This document shows, one piece after another, positions 16,483-27,762 of a stretch of DNA of 64,000 nucleotides. The position numbers and the translations under genes were made by a program. Every line of letters starts with the position of its first letter. Position 1 is the first letter of the stretch. The stretch spans positions 1-64,000 of the forward strand of contig JBFWYG010000006.1 in the NCBI GenBank assembly GCA_050186725.1, given 5' to 3'. The notes beneath the pieces are model-generated. The model had not been told where the DNA came from and ran no database searches. It saw only the letters and a list, made by a program, of their open reading frames with translations. The stretch is from JADJYF01 sp050186725 (GTDB taxonomy: Bacteria > Pseudomonadota > Gammaproteobacteria > Ga0077536).

Positions 16483-17046
16483 TCAGCGCGCGCCGAACAG
16501 GCTCACGACGTTGTCGCCCGCCGCGCAGGGCGGCGCGGACGGCCGGTCGCCGACGGCCACCGCCAGCACGATTTCGTGCGGACGCGGCGCATCGGCCACG
16601 CGCACCGCGATGGCCTCGAAACGCTGGGCGAAGGGATTGCGCTGTCGTCGCCCCAGCGGCACCTCGATGCTGGTGCCCTGGCCGCCCAGCTTGCGCGCCG
16701 ACGGTACCAGTTCGGCGTGGACCGCGCGCCACGAGCGTGCCGGACCCAGCAACTGCGGATGCAGCACCGCGGTGGCGTGCTCCAGGTCGCCCGCGGCGCC
16801 GACGATCGCCGCCTTGCCGTAGCAGCGCAGTTCGCGCGGCGAGAGGCCGAGCGCGGTCGCCGCGTACTGGCCGAGCAGGCCGGTCAGCTCGTCGCCGATG
16901 GCGCCCAGGGCGTCCAGCGCGGCATTGGGCGACAGACAGCAGGGGTTCTCGATCACCGCGAGCGCGGCGGCCCGCCGACCGACGTCCTGCCGACCGGCGA
17001 GGGGCTGGACGATGGTGAACAGCTTGCGAATGCGGGCGGGCGGCAT
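16483..17046 (-). CDS. AA_synth (PF06684-like) family protein
   Basis: A 187-residue protein I assign to the 'amino acid synthesis' family (PF06684) from its course: IRKLFTIVQ at the N-terminus, AALAVIENPC, GDELTGLLGQYAATALG, YGKAAIVGAAGDLEHATAVLHP, LVPSARKLGGQGTSIEVPLG and APRPHEIVLAVAVGDR. The biochemical function of the family is not established; members often sit in catabolic clusters with SDR and RidA-like genes, as here. The ATG at 17046 has GAGGA upstream. Confident on family, not on function. Confidence 0.75.
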   Translation of the reverse strand: MPPARIRKLFTIVQPLAGRQDVGRRAAALAVIENPCCLSPNAALDALGAIGDELTGLLGQYAATALGLSPRELRCYGKAAIVGAAGDLEHATAVLHPQLLGPARSWRAVHAELVPSARKLGGQGTSIEVPLGRRQRNPFAQRFEAIAVRVADAPRPHEIVLAVAVGDRPSAPPCAAGDNVVSLFGAR

Positions 17047-17150
17047 GGGCGATCCTCGCTCTGCACCGCCGGTGCGGTGCTCGGCTGAGGACATCGGCCG
17101 GTGACGGCGCAACTTGCGCGACATGCGGCCCGGGGCGGGGCGGGGAAGAG

Positions 17151-17226
17151 TGGTGCCCTGGGCAGGAATTGAACCTGCGACCTACCGCTTAGGAGGCGGT
17201 TGCTCTATCCGCTGAGCTACCAGGGC
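17151..17226 (-). tRNA. tRNA-Arg (CCT)
   Basis: A 76-nt tRNA on the minus strand including an encoded CCA. The acceptor stem GCCCTGG pairs with CCAGGGC followed by A and CCA. The anticodon loop CTCCTAA between ACCGC and GCGGT gives anticodon CCT (reads AGG). The T arm has GTTCAATTC. It reads AGG, a codon used little in high-GC genomes. Confidence 0.96.
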
Positions 17227-17260
17227 GTGGTCCTATTCTAGCTCGCTCGTTCGACCGGTG

Positions 17261-17278
17261 CGCCCGGCGTGCCGGGCG
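17261..17278. repeat. Perfect 8-bp inverted repeat upstream of tRNA-Arg
   Basis: CGCCCGGC-GT-GCCGGGCG, a stem with a 2-nt spacer between the tRNA gene and the adenylate cyclase start. Function unknown; it lies in the 234-bp divergent control region. Confidence 0.6.
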
Positions 17279-17460
17279 TGTCATTTGTAAGACAAGGTTG
17301 CAATTCGGTGAACAATGCGCAATTCCGGCGGCAAGTCGTTGCCCGCGCGGTGCGCGGCTCGCAACAATTTCGACGCGCCAGGGGAGGGCCCTGCGAGCAA
17401 TCGGCAGTGAAAGGGTTCGCGCTGCATTCTCCATCGACAGAGTGGACGGACGGCGACGAC

Positions 17461-19830
17461 ATGAGCAAGCCTGGCATCGAGACCGCGCCCGCGGTCTCCG
17501 ACCTGTTCGAGCGACGGCTGAAGGACAGCATCCTCAGCCGCGCGATCGAAGTATTTCCCGCCGCCGATCGCGACGACCTGGTGCTGCAGGTCGACGATCT
17601 CGCGCGCCGCCTGGATGCGCTGGTCGAAGCGACGCGCAAGGTGCGCGAGTCGCTGTCTTTCGATGTCATGCTGACCCGTCTGATGGCGCTCATCACCCAG
17701 GCCTTCGACGCCGACCGCAGCTCGCTCTTCCTCTACGACGCCGAGACCCGCGAACTGGTCTCACGCATCGCACAGGGCGACAGCCTGGGCGAGATCCGCT
17801 TTCCGGCCGATGCCGGCATCGCCGGCGCGGTGTTTCACAGCGGGCAGCCGGCGGTGATTCTGAACGCCTACGCCGATCCGCGCTTCAACAGCGCGGTCGA
17901 CGCCGCGACCGGTTATCACACCCATAACATCCTGTGCGTGCCGCTGCGCACCCGGGCCGGTGACGTGATCGGCGTCACCGAGGTACTGAACAAGCGCAGC
18001 GGCGACTTCACCGCGGCCGATTCGGCGCTGCTGCAGGCCTTCACCACCCACACCGCCATCGTCATCGAATCCGCGCAGCTCGCCGAGCGCGCGCGCGACT
18101 CGCAGCGCGAGGAAGCGCGCATCCTGGAGGTCACCCAGGCGGTGTCCTCCGAGCTCAATATCGACAAGCTGCTGCGCAAGATCATCGGCATCGCGACCGA
18201 CCTGCTCGATGCTGAGCGCAGCACGCTGTTCCTGCACGACCCGGTCACCGACGAACTGTGGTCGCGGGTCGCAGAGGGCCTGGCCGAACGCGAGATCCGC
18301 ATTCCCGCCCACCGCGGCATCGCGGGCGAAGTGTTCACCAGCCGCGAGGCGGTGGTGATCGCCGACGCCTACGCCGACCCGCGTTTCAATCCCGAGGTCG
18401 ATCGCCACACCGGCTATCGCACCCGCTCGATCCTGTGCGTGCCGGTGTTGAACAAGCACGGCATCGCGGTCGGCGTGGTGCAGGTGCTGAACCGCAGGGG
18501 TGGGCCGTTCCGCCCGCGCGACCTGCGGCGCCTGGAGATGCTCGCCGCGCAGAGCGCCATCGCGCTCGAGAACGCGCGCCTGTTCCGCGAAGTGCTGGAC
18601 GAGCGCAACTACAGCGAGAACGTGCTGCGCAGCCTGTCCGACGCGGTGCTGACGCTCGACAACGGCGGCAACGTGGTCAAGGTGAACGAGGCGGCGGTCA
18701 AGCTCCTGCGCGTGCGGGCCGAACAGATCCTCGGCGCCTCGACCGAGAAGCTGTTCGGGCGCGGCAACCCCTGGCTGTTCGCGGGCGTGCGTCGCGTGCT
18801 CGAGAATCGGCAGCCCGACCTCGGCGTGGACCAGAAGCTGCTGGCCTTCGATGGCGCCAGCGTGGCGGTCAACTATCACGCCACGCCGCTCGCCGACGCG
18901 GCCGGCGCGCCGCTCGGTTGCACGGTAATCATCGACGACATCACCGAGGAGAAGCGCATGCGCGCGACCATGGCGCGCTACATGACCGCGCAGGTCGCCG
19001 AGCAGGTGCTGGCGGCGGGCGAGTCGGTGCTGGGCGGGCGTTCGCAGAACGTGACCGTGCTGTTTTCCGACATCAGGGGGTTCACCGGCATCGCCGAGCG
19101 GCTCGGCGCGCAGGAGACCGTGTCGCTGCTGAACGAGTATTTCACCGAGATGGTCGAGATCGTGTTCGAGCACCAGGGCATCCTCGACAAGTACATCGGC
19201 GACGCCATCATGGCGGTGTTCGGCGCGCCTTTCGCTTCGCCGCGCGACGCCGACAACGCGGTCAAGGTCGCGATCCGCATGCAGCGCGCGCTGGCCGGCT
19301 TCAATGCGCGGCGCCGCGCGCGAGGACAGGCCGAGCTCGAAGTGCGCATCGGCATCAACAGCGGCGACGTGGTGGCGGGCAACATCGGCTCGGTGCGGCG
19401 CATGGACTACACCGTGGTCGGCGACGGGGTGAACGTGGCGGCGCGGCTGGAGAGCGCCAACAAGCAGCTCGGCACGCGCATCCTGATCAGCGGCTCGACC
19501 CGCGAACAATTGCGCGATTACTACCGGCTGCGGGAGATCGATCTGCTCAAGGTCAGCGGCAAGCGTGAACCAGTGCCGGTGTTCGAGGTGCGCGGCCACG
19601 GCGACGATCCGCTCGCGCCGCGCGAACTGGAACTGCTCGATCGTTTCGCGCGCGGCCTGGCCGCCTATCGGCATCGTGCCTGGGGCGTCGCCATCGGCCA
19701 TTTCGACGCGGTGCTCGACATCGATGGCGACGACCGCCCGGCCTGGCGGCTGCGCGAGCGCGCGCGCCGCTACGCCGAACAGGAGCCGCCCGCGGACTGG
19801 GACGGCGTCTGGCGGCTGGACGAGAAGTGA
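17461..19830 (+). CDS. GAF-GAF-PAS class IIIb adenylate cyclase
   Basis: A 789-residue soluble cyclase. Two GAF domains (about 65-220 and 245-395), a PAS domain (about 405-500) and a class III cyclase domain (about 530-690) are followed by a roughly 90-residue tail. Catalytic residues read: metal aspartates in FSDIRGFT (Asp537) and IGDAIMAVFGAP (Asp581), adenine-specifying Lys577 in DKYIGD, Thr651 in YTVVGD (Thr instead of Asp marks class IIIb), and transition-state Asn658 and Arg662 in VNVAARLE. The architecture equals that of cyanobacterial CyaB1/CyaB2, whose GAF domains bind cAMP. GAF-A keeps most of an NKFDE-like motif (NK..F..D), while GAF-B is degenerate (NR..F..D). ATG 17461 precedes the conserved body; no strong SD is visible. 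It should make cAMP from ATP. Confidence 0.92.
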   Translation: MSKPGIETAPAVSDLFERRLKDSILSRAIEVFPAADRDDLVLQVDDLARRLDALVEATRKVRESLSFDVMLTRLMALITQAFDADRSSLFLYDAETRELVSRIAQGDSLGEIRFPADAGIAGAVFHSGQPAVILNAYADPRFNSAVDAATGYHTHNILCVPLRTRAGDVIGVTEVLNKRSGDFTAADSALLQAFTTHTAIVIESAQLAERARDSQREEARILEVTQAVSSELNIDKLLRKIIGIATDLLDAERSTLFLHDPVTDELWSRVAEGLAEREIRIPAHRGIAGEVFTSREAVVIADAYADPRFNPEVDRHTGYRTRSILCVPVLNKHGIAVGVVQVLNRRGGPFRPRDLRRLEMLAAQSAIALENARLFREVLDERNYSENVLRSLSDAVLTLDNGGNVVKVNEAAVKLLRVRAEQILGASTEKLFGRGNPWLFAGVRRVLENRQPDLGVDQKLLAFDGASVAVNYHATPLADAAGAPLGCTVIIDDITEEKRMRATMARYMTAQVAEQVLAAGESVLGGRSQNVTVLFSDIRGFTGIAERLGAQETVSLLNEYFTEMVEIVFEHQGILDKYIGDAIMAVFGAPFASPRDADNAVKVAIRMQRALAGFNARRRARGQAELEVRIGINSGDVVAGNIGSVRRMDYTVVGDGVNVAARLESANKQLGTRILISGSTREQLRDYYRLREIDLLKVSGKREPVPVFEVRGHGDDPLAPRELELLDRFARGLAAYRHRAWGVAIGHFDAVLDIDGDDRPAWRLRERARRYAEQEPPADWDGVWRLDEK

Positions 19831-19840
19831 GCGAGGCCGA

Positions 19841-21520
<1,680 letters not shown>

Positions 21521-21863
21521 GGACGGTGAGCTTGAGGTCGTGAACGAAGGGCGATTATAGGGCCAGGCGCGCGCCATCGGTCCGCGCGCTGACGGTGGTC
21601 AGCACCCACCGACGCGTCCGCTGGCAAGCTTCTGGCCGACGTGTGGCGCGGTCGGCGAATCGGTCGAATCGATGACACCCGGTGCTACAATCCAGCGTCG
21701 AATCTTCGCCATGCTCCGCATCCGGGGCGTTCCGGCGGTGAGGGTGGTCGCGGTCCCCGATATCAAAGTCGCGGGGCCGCCGGCGCGTTGGAAGGACGTG
21801 GCGCGCGGGATGCGCGCCGCCAAGAGACCATCGAGGCGGTCCCAAGAGGCATAGTTCGCGAGC
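21521..21863. other. Divergent intergenic region glnS / PilZ-DUF1631 gene
   Basis: 343 bp between two divergent starts. It should contain the promoters for glnS and for the signalling gene pair downstream. A TACAAT hexamer at 21686-21691 on the plus strand is a possible -10 without a convincing -35. No RNA gene or repeat was recognised. Confidence 0.35.
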
Positions 21864-24800
21864 ATGGCAGCACAGCAGGGGCAGGGCGGCGGCATCGAGC
21901 AGCGCCGCTACGCGCGAGTGCCGATCAACCTCGAGGGGCTGATCGGTCTGCACGGGCGCGCGCCGGTGCCATGCACGGTGCGTGACTTCTGCGCCGGTGG
22001 CATGTTCATCAGCGCCGACCCCGCCGCCTACGCCGGCCTGCCGCCCAATGCGGCCGCGGTGCTGTTCTTCGCGCTGTTCGTCGATGGCGTGAAGCAGGAT
22101 TTCCAGGTCAAGCTGTCCGTCGCGCGCGCGGCCGCGAGCGGTCTCGGTGTGTCCTTCGTGGAGCCCGAGCAGCGCGCGCTGGACCTGCTCGGCGCGCTGG
22201 CCGCGGCCCACGCGCCCGCGCCGGCCCCCGAGACCCCGAGCGAACTCGGCCGTACCCAGCAGGGGTTCGCCCCCGAGTTCGCCGGACTCATCGAGCCGCT
22301 GAAGGCGCTCTGCGCGCAGCATGTCCGGCAGCTGTGCGAGCGCTTCCTCGAACGCGTCGACCAGGTGCTGTTCCTGGCCGCGCGCGACGCCGGCAACAAT
22401 GTCGATCAGAACCGCTACCTGGACGGTCAGCGCGAAGTGCGCGGCCGGCAGAAGCGCGTGCGCGAGGCGGTGCCCGCGCAGATCGAGACCGGCATCGCCA
22501 TCCTGCGCAACCCGGCGAGCGAGACCGAGCAGGACGCCAAGGCGCTCGGCCTGTCAGACCTGGCGCTGGTCGAAAAGGACGAGTTCGAGGAATTCCTGGT
22601 CATCTCCGAGATGGTCTCGGAACTCGAGCCCGAGTTCAGCGAACCGCTGCTGGCCGTCGGTCGGCGGCTCAGCTACCTGGCCAACCGCGAGGTGGATGTC
22701 GCCACCAATCCGGTCAGCCCCGGGGCGCTGTGCAACGCCGTCGCCGAGTGCCTGAAGGGCCTGCAGTCCGACCGGCGGGTGACGGCGCGGGTGTACAAGG
22801 TGCTGCACGAGGTGATGTCGGCGAACCTCGGCCGCTTCTACGAGGAACTGAACTCGCTGCTGGTGGCGCGCGGCATCCTGCCGGTCATCGAAAAGGACAA
22901 GCCGGTGCTGAAGAAGCGTCCGGCGTCGAGCGTCGAGGCGCCCGCGCCGGCGCCTGAGCAGGTGGCGCCCGCCGAGCCCAGCGACGAGGATCTGCTGAAC
23001 CTGATGCCCGGGCCGGAGAACTACCAGGGCCGCAACGTCGCGCCGGCCGCGCGCGCGGGCGCGCCGGCCAGTCTGAGCGCGGCGCCGCCCACGCTGCCGG
23101 AAGGCTCGTTCGTGCCCGGCGCGCCGCTGCCGCCACCTGGCTTCGGCGTCCCCGCGCAGGCCGTGCAGAGCGCGCCGCCCAGCCTGCCGCCCGGATTCGC
23201 GGCCGCGCCACCCGCGGGCCTGATCCAGGGCGCACCGCCCAGCCTGCCGCCCGGTTACGCGCCGGTCGGCGGCGCGCCTGGCTTTGCGCCGGGCTCGGTG
23301 GCTCCAGCCGGCATGCCGGCCGGCGCCTACCTGGCCGCGGCGCCTCCCAGTGTGCCGGCCGGTTTCCAGGTGACGGGCGCCGCGCCCAGCCTGCCGCCGG
23401 GCATGGTCGCGGGCGGCGAGGCGTCGGCCGCGGGCGCCGCCGGCATCGGCCTGCCGGGCGCGCCGATGGTCGGCGCGGCGATGGTCGACGTATCCGCCAC
23501 CGGCAGCTACGGCGGGATGTATGCCTTGCCCGCCGGCTGGGTCAGCAGCGGCGCGCGCGGCGTTCTGCCCACCATGCAGCAGGGCTACACCGCCGCGCAG
23601 ACCCAGCTCGCGCTGCGTCGTCAGCTGGTGCCGGACGGCGGTATCGATCTCTCCGAGTCGCTGCGTCAGCGCGGCGACTACAGTCGCACCCAGATCCTCC
23701 AGGGCCTGTCCGAACTGCAGTCGGCCTTCGTCGCGCAGAGCGCGCCGCCGCTGCTCGACGTCGAGGCCATCAAACAGCGCATCACCGAGGCGCTGCTCGG
23801 CGATGGCGCGCCGCGCAAGCTGATCGCCGGCGAAGCGGCGGACGCCATCGAGGTGGTGGCCAACCTGTTCAGCGCGCTGCTGCACGACGCGCTCATCGCC
23901 AAGAGCGCCAAGCGCCATCTCACCCGCCTGCAGCCCGCGGTGCACAAGGCCGCGATGCTCGACGCCGAGTTCTTCGCCTCGACCGCGCACCCGGTGCGCC
24001 AGATGGTCGATCGCATCGCCCAGCTCAGGGACGGCAAGGGCGAGCCGTTCGAGCAGCGCGACCAGCGCATCGAAGACCTGGTCAATCGCGCCAACGCCCA
24101 GTTCCACGAGGACGTGGACGTGTTCCAGCCGCTGCTGGCCGAGCTCGACGGCATCCTGGGCGAACAGCGCGCGGAGTATGACGATCGGGTGCGGGGCGTG
24201 GTGGCGTCCTGCGAGCAGCAGCAGCGGGTGCTGGACGAGCGCCGCGGCCAGAACCAGGAACTCGGTGACACCCTGTCCGAGCGCGCCGCCGACCTGCCGG
24301 AGGAATGGAACCGCTGGCTCGAGCGTTCCCGCGCGCTGGCGGTCGGCCAGCAGGCGCTGATGAACGCCAACAGCGCCAATCCGAGCCTGGTGACCCTGGT
24401 CTGGAAAGAGCAGCGCAACCAGATCTTCGTGTTCGTCGACGAGATCGGCAACAAGGCCAGCACGCTGACCCTGCAGCAGGTCGCCATGTACCTGCGCCGC
24501 GGCGTGCTGCGGGTGCTGGACATCGAGGCCGAGGAACCGCCGCTCGAGCGCGCGATGCTCGGCGTGGTCGACCAGTTGCACAGCCAGGTGGAGGAGCAGG
24601 CGACGCGGGATCCGCTGACCGGTTTCCTCGCGCGGCGCTTCTTCATCGAGGCCATCGACGCGGCGCTGGCGGCCGGCGAGTCGGGCGGCGCCAAGCACGC
24701 AGCCTGCTGCCAGGTGTCGATCGAGAATCTGAAGCAGATCAACGAACAGTTCGGGGTCGAGACCGGCGACGGGCTGCTCAAGGCCTGCGCCGACGCGCTC

Positions 24801-25925
24801 CAGCAGGCGCTGCGCGCCAAGGGCCTGGTGTACGGCCGCCTGAGCGGCTCGGAGCTCGGCGTGTTCTGGCCGGGCGGCGGGGTGCAGACCGCGCAGAAGC
24901 GGCTGCAGGCCGCCATCACCGCGTTGAAGGGCGTGGCCCTGGTGCTGGACGACAGTGAGGCCACCGGCGACTCGACCCTCGACATGGGCCTGCAGTCGTT
25001 GTCCAGCGCGGCCACCGTGGTGAGCGCCATCCACGCCGATTTCGTCATCGGCCTGACCGGCAGTGACGACGCCGTGGTGCAGGCCGAGAGCCTGCTCGGC
25101 GCCGCCCGTGAGGCCTGCGAGGCGGCGCGCGGCCAGGGCGCGGGCACGCTGCACGTGGCCGGCAGCGAGTCCGAGCAGCGCCGCGCGCTCGAGCAGATGG
25201 TGGCCTATGCCGGCCGCGCGCTGGAGCGGGATCGCCTGGTGCTGCTGGCGCAGAGCGTCACCAGCCTGCACGACGGCGAGCTGCCGCCGGCCCTGCACGT
25301 GGTGGTCACCGCCCGCGATCGCAACGATCGCACCATTCCCCATCACCTGTTCGGGCCGGCCCTCACGCGATCGCGAGCCGCGGCCGATATAGACCTGTGG
25401 GGCTTTCGCCAGACGCTGGCCTGGATGCTGGCCCACGAGGAGGAGGTGGAGCGCTACGCGATGGTGATCGTGCCGCTCTCCCCGGCGTCGATGAAGAGCG
25501 AGCAGCTGCCGCAGCAGATCATGGGCGAGTTCATGGAGACACCGGTGCCGCCGGGCAAAATCTGTTTCGAGATCCCGGACCGCGACGTGGTCACGAACCT
25601 CGCGGAGACCGGCGATCTGATCACGACCCTGCGCGACTTCGGCTGCCGCTTCCTGCTCGACGAGTTCGGCAGCGGGCATGCCAACTACGACTACATCAAG
25701 CGCCTCGAGGTGGACTACGTCACCATCAAGAGTTCCTTCCTGCTCGAGGCGCAGAAGAACCCCAAGGACTTCGCCATGGCGAAGTCGATCAACGAGCTGG
25801 TGCACTTCATGGGCAAGAAGACCGTCGCCAAGCAGGAACGGGGCGTGGATCTGGCGCCGACCATGCGTGAGATCGGCGTCGATTTCCTCTATGACCTGGC
25901 CGAGCAGGCCCAGCTCCTGCCCTGA
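21864..25925 (+). CDS. PilZ-DUF1631-degenerate GGDEF/EAL scaffold protein
   Basis: A 1353-residue protein. Residues 10-110 resemble a PilZ domain: RRYAR gives RxxxR and DFCAGGMF gives D-x-(C)-x-x-G, with Cys replacing Ser. Residues about 135-330 match DUF1631 (VLFLAARDAGNNVDQNRYLDG) and a second DUF1631-like stretch follows the linker (RQMVDRIAQLRDGKGEPF). A Pro/Ala/Gly-rich linker (about 395-575) carries five imperfect APPSLPPGx repeats. Residues about 908-1035 are GGDEF-like (ATRDPLTGFLARRFF) but have SGSEL where GGDEF should be. Residues about 1150-1353 are EAL-like with degenerate motifs (CFEIPDRD, LLDEFGSGHANYD, VAKQERG). It is probably a catalytically inactive c-di-GMP-responsive scaffold. 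It lies 8 bp upstream of the kinase gene, so the two proteins are probably partners. Confidence 0.82.
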   Translation: MAAQQGQGGGIEQRRYARVPINLEGLIGLHGRAPVPCTVRDFCAGGMFISADPAAYAGLPPNAAAVLFFALFVDGVKQDFQVKLSVARAAASGLGVSFVEPEQRALDLLGALAAAHAPAPAPETPSELGRTQQGFAPEFAGLIEPLKALCAQHVRQLCERFLERVDQVLFLAARDAGNNVDQNRYLDGQREVRGRQKRVREAVPAQIETGIAILRNPASETEQDAKALGLSDLALVEKDEFEEFLVISEMVSELEPEFSEPLLAVGRRLSYLANREVDVATNPVSPGALCNAVAECLKGLQSDRRVTARVYKVLHEVMSANLGRFYEELNSLLVARGILPVIEKDKPVLKKRPASSVEAPAPAPEQVAPAEPSDEDLLNLMPGPENYQGRNVAPAARAGAPASLSAAPPTLPEGSFVPGAPLPPPGFGVPAQAVQSAPPSLPPGFAAAPPAGLIQGAPPSLPPGYAPVGGAPGFAPGSVAPAGMPAGAYLAAAPPSVPAGFQVTGAAPSLPPGMVAGGEASAAGAAGIGLPGAPMVGAAMVDVSATGSYGGMYALPAGWVSSGARGVLPTMQQGYTAAQTQLALRRQLVPDGGIDLSESLRQRGDYSRTQILQGLSELQSAFVAQSAPPLLDVEAIKQRITEALLGDGAPRKLIAGEAADAIEVVANLFSALLHDALIAKSAKRHLTRLQPAVHKAAMLDAEFFASTAHPVRQMVDRIAQLRDGKGEPFEQRDQRIEDLVNRANAQFHEDVDVFQPLLAELDGILGEQRAEYDDRVRGVVASCEQQQRVLDERRGQNQELGDTLSERAADLPEEWNRWLERSRALAVGQQALMNANSANPSLVTLVWKEQRNQIFVFVDEIGNKASTLTLQQVAMYLRRGVLRVLDIEAEEPPLERAMLGVVDQLHSQVEEQATRDPLTGFLARRFFIEAIDAALAAGESGGAKHAACCQVSIENLKQINEQFGVETGDGLLKACADALQQALRAKGLVYGRLSGSELGVFWPGGGVQTAQKRLQAAITALKGVALVLDDSEATGDSTLDMGLQSLSSAATVVSAIHADFVIGLTGSDDAVVQAESLLGAAREACEAARGQGAGTLHVAGSESEQRRALEQMVAYAGRALERDRLVLLAQSVTSLHDGELPPALHVVVTARDRNDRTIPHHLFGPALTRSRAAADIDLWGFRQTLAWMLAHEEEVERYAMVIVPLSPASMKSEQLPQQIMGEFMETPVPPGKICFEIPDRDVVTNLAETGDLITTLRDFGCRFLLDEFGSGHANYDYIKRLEVDYVTIKSSFLLEAQKNPKDFAMAKSINELVHFMGKKTVAKQERGVDLAPTMREIGVDFLYDLAEQAQLLP

Positions 25926-25933
25926 GCGCAGCC

Positions 25934-27226
25934 ATGAGCACCAACGAGCACATTCCCGCCAAGATCGGCAAGTACGACATCGTCGACGTGCTCGGCAAGG
26001 GCTCCATGGGCCTGGTCTACAAGGGCCACGACGCCTACGTCGATCGCGCGGTGGCGATCAAGGTCTCGACCAACGCCGACGCCGAGGACGACGGCGAGAG
26101 CATGGCCAAGCGCATGTTCGTCAACGAGGCGCGCTCCGCCGGACGGCTCGATCACCCGAACATCCTCAAGGTGTACGAGGCCGGCGAAGAGAACGGCATG
26201 CCCTACATGGTGATGGAGTACATCAAGGGCGGCGACACCCTGCGTACCTATTGCAAGCCGGATACCCGCTTGCCGATCAAGACCGTCATCCACCTCGTCC
26301 GCCAGGCCGCCGACGCGCTCGACTATGCCCACACCCAGGGCGTGCTCCATCGCGACATCAAGCCGGCCAACATCATGCTGACCGAGGCCGGCGTGGCCAA
26401 GCTCGGCGACTTCGGCATCGCGCGGCGCATGGGCGTGGACCAGACCCAGATCATCGGCTGGTTCGGCTCGCCGCTCTACATGTCGCCGGAGCAGGCGCAG
26501 GATCGCGACCTCACGCCGCAGTCAGACCTGTTCTCGCTCGGCTCGGTGTTCTACGAGATGCTGGCCGGCACGCCGCCGTTCGCCGCCAAGGGGCTGTCCA
26601 GCCTGATCCAGAAGGTGGTGTGCGAGGACCCGGTGCCGCTGACCGAGGTCTGTCCCGACGTGCCCGAGGTGGTGTGGCGGGTGGTGAAGAAGATGCTCAC
26701 CAAGGATCTCGCCGGTCGCTACAAGACCGGCCGCGAGATCGTCGCCGACCTGGACAAGGTGACCGAACTGCTCGAACGCTCGCCGGTGATGCTGAGCGAG
26801 GAGGACAAGATCGCGCGCATGAAGGAACTGGCCTTCTTCGCGCAGTTCTCGAAGAACGAGCTGAAGGAAGTGTGCAAGGTCGCGACCTGGCGCACCTACG
26901 CGGCCAGCGAGACGGTGTTCGCCGAGGGCGACAAGGAGCGCGCCTTCTTCGTCATCGTCGAGGGCTCGGTGGCGGTGGCGATCAACGGCACGCGCATTCG
27001 CGATCTGGAGACCGGCGAGTGCTTCGGCGAGATGGAATACCTGTCCAACACCGGCCGCACGGCGAGTGTCGCCACCAATCGTGAATCGACCATCATCAAG
27101 GTCGATCGCGACTTCAAGGAATGGGCGTCGCTGCCCGGCCAGGTGCGCTTGAACCGCGCCTTCCAGGAAGTGCTGATCGAACGCCTGCAGGCGACCAGCA
27201 AGGCGCTCGCGCGCGCGCTGCGCTGA
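25934..27226 (+). CDS. Ser/Thr protein kinase fused to cyclic nucleotide-binding domain
   Basis: A 430-residue soluble kinase. The Hanks-type catalytic domain (about 12-280) has all key residues: GKGSMG glycine loop, AIK (Lys43), HRDIKPAN (Asp141), GDFG (Asp159) and SPEQ for APE. Residues about 295-415 form a cNMP-binding domain whose phosphate-binding cassette keeps FGE (Glu366) and RTAS (Arg375), consistent with real cAMP/cGMP binding. This resembles a single-chain cAMP-regulated kinase, unlike eukaryotic PKA where regulation is on a separate subunit. There is no transmembrane or PASTA region. It starts 8 bp after the scaffold gene, and an adenylate cyclase lies 6 kb upstream. Substrates are unknown. 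Confidence 0.92.
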   Translation: MSTNEHIPAKIGKYDIVDVLGKGSMGLVYKGHDAYVDRAVAIKVSTNADAEDDGESMAKRMFVNEARSAGRLDHPNILKVYEAGEENGMPYMVMEYIKGGDTLRTYCKPDTRLPIKTVIHLVRQAADALDYAHTQGVLHRDIKPANIMLTEAGVAKLGDFGIARRMGVDQTQIIGWFGSPLYMSPEQAQDRDLTPQSDLFSLGSVFYEMLAGTPPFAAKGLSSLIQKVVCEDPVPLTEVCPDVPEVVWRVVKKMLTKDLAGRYKTGREIVADLDKVTELLERSPVMLSEEDKIARMKELAFFAQFSKNELKEVCKVATWRTYAASETVFAEGDKERAFFVIVEGSVAVAINGTRIRDLETGECFGEMEYLSNTGRTASVATNRESTIIKVDRDFKEWASLPGQVRLNRAFQEVLIERLQATSKALARALR

Positions 27227-27238
27227 GCGCGGCGCGCC

Positions 27239-27613
27239 TCAGGCGCCGCCGAAGCGCAGCCAGGCGACCGTCCCCCACACCAGCGCGACCAGCAGCGCCG
27301 CGAGCAGGCCGGCCGCCGCGCCGTAGTCCTTGGCGCGGCCCGAGAGTTCGTGGCGCTCGGCGCCGATGCGATCGACCAGCGCCTCGACGGCCGAGTTGAA
27401 CAGCTCCGCGATGAGCAGCACCAGCAGGGCCGCGAGCAGCAGCGCGCGGTCCAGCGCATCCCGTCCCACCCAGAACGCCAGCGGCGTCAGCACCGCGCAC
27501 AGCATCACCGCGTCGCGAAACGCGGTCTCGTGGCGCCAGCCGGCGCGAAACCCCTGCCAGGAATAGACACAGGCCTTCAACAGGCGCGCGATGCCGTGAC
27601 GCGGACGGGCCAT
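27239..27613 (-). CDS. dgkA: Diacylglycerol kinase
   Basis: A 124-residue DgkA-type integral membrane kinase with three transmembrane helices. The family signature NSAVEALVDRIGAERHELSGRAKD is split around EALVDR and ERHELSGRAKDYG, and E. coli DgkA is 122 residues. It phosphorylates diacylglycerol with ATP at the inner membrane, recycling DAG from envelope glycan modification. The start at 27613 gives the canonical length; longer frames upstream run through the lexA promoter. It is convergent with the kinase gene and divergent from lexA. Confidence 0.95.
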   Translation of the reverse strand: MARPRHGIARLLKACVYSWQGFRAGWRHETAFRDAVMLCAVLTPLAFWVGRDALDRALLLAALLVLLIAELFNSAVEALVDRIGAERHELSGRAKDYGAAAGLLAALLVALVWGTVAWLRFGGA

Positions 27614-27762
27614 GGCGGTCAACGCGATCCGGCGAGCCGTCGAGCGGTGCGCGGGAACGGCGGGCGCGGAGCGGACGAAGTCATGCAACTGTGAGTGCTG
27701 ATTGAAGCGGGCGGCAGTATAGCGGAGGCTTGCGCACGCGCCGGGGCTGGATATACTTACAC

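Noticed and set aside
17151..17460. tRNA-Arg as an integration site of a mobile island
   Set aside because: No integrase, direct repeat of the tRNA end, or composition change was found next to it.
22554..25805. A 1083-codon open frame antisense to the PilZ/DUF1631 gene
   Set aside because: Same GC effect; low-complexity translation and no motif, opposite a gene with recognisable domains.
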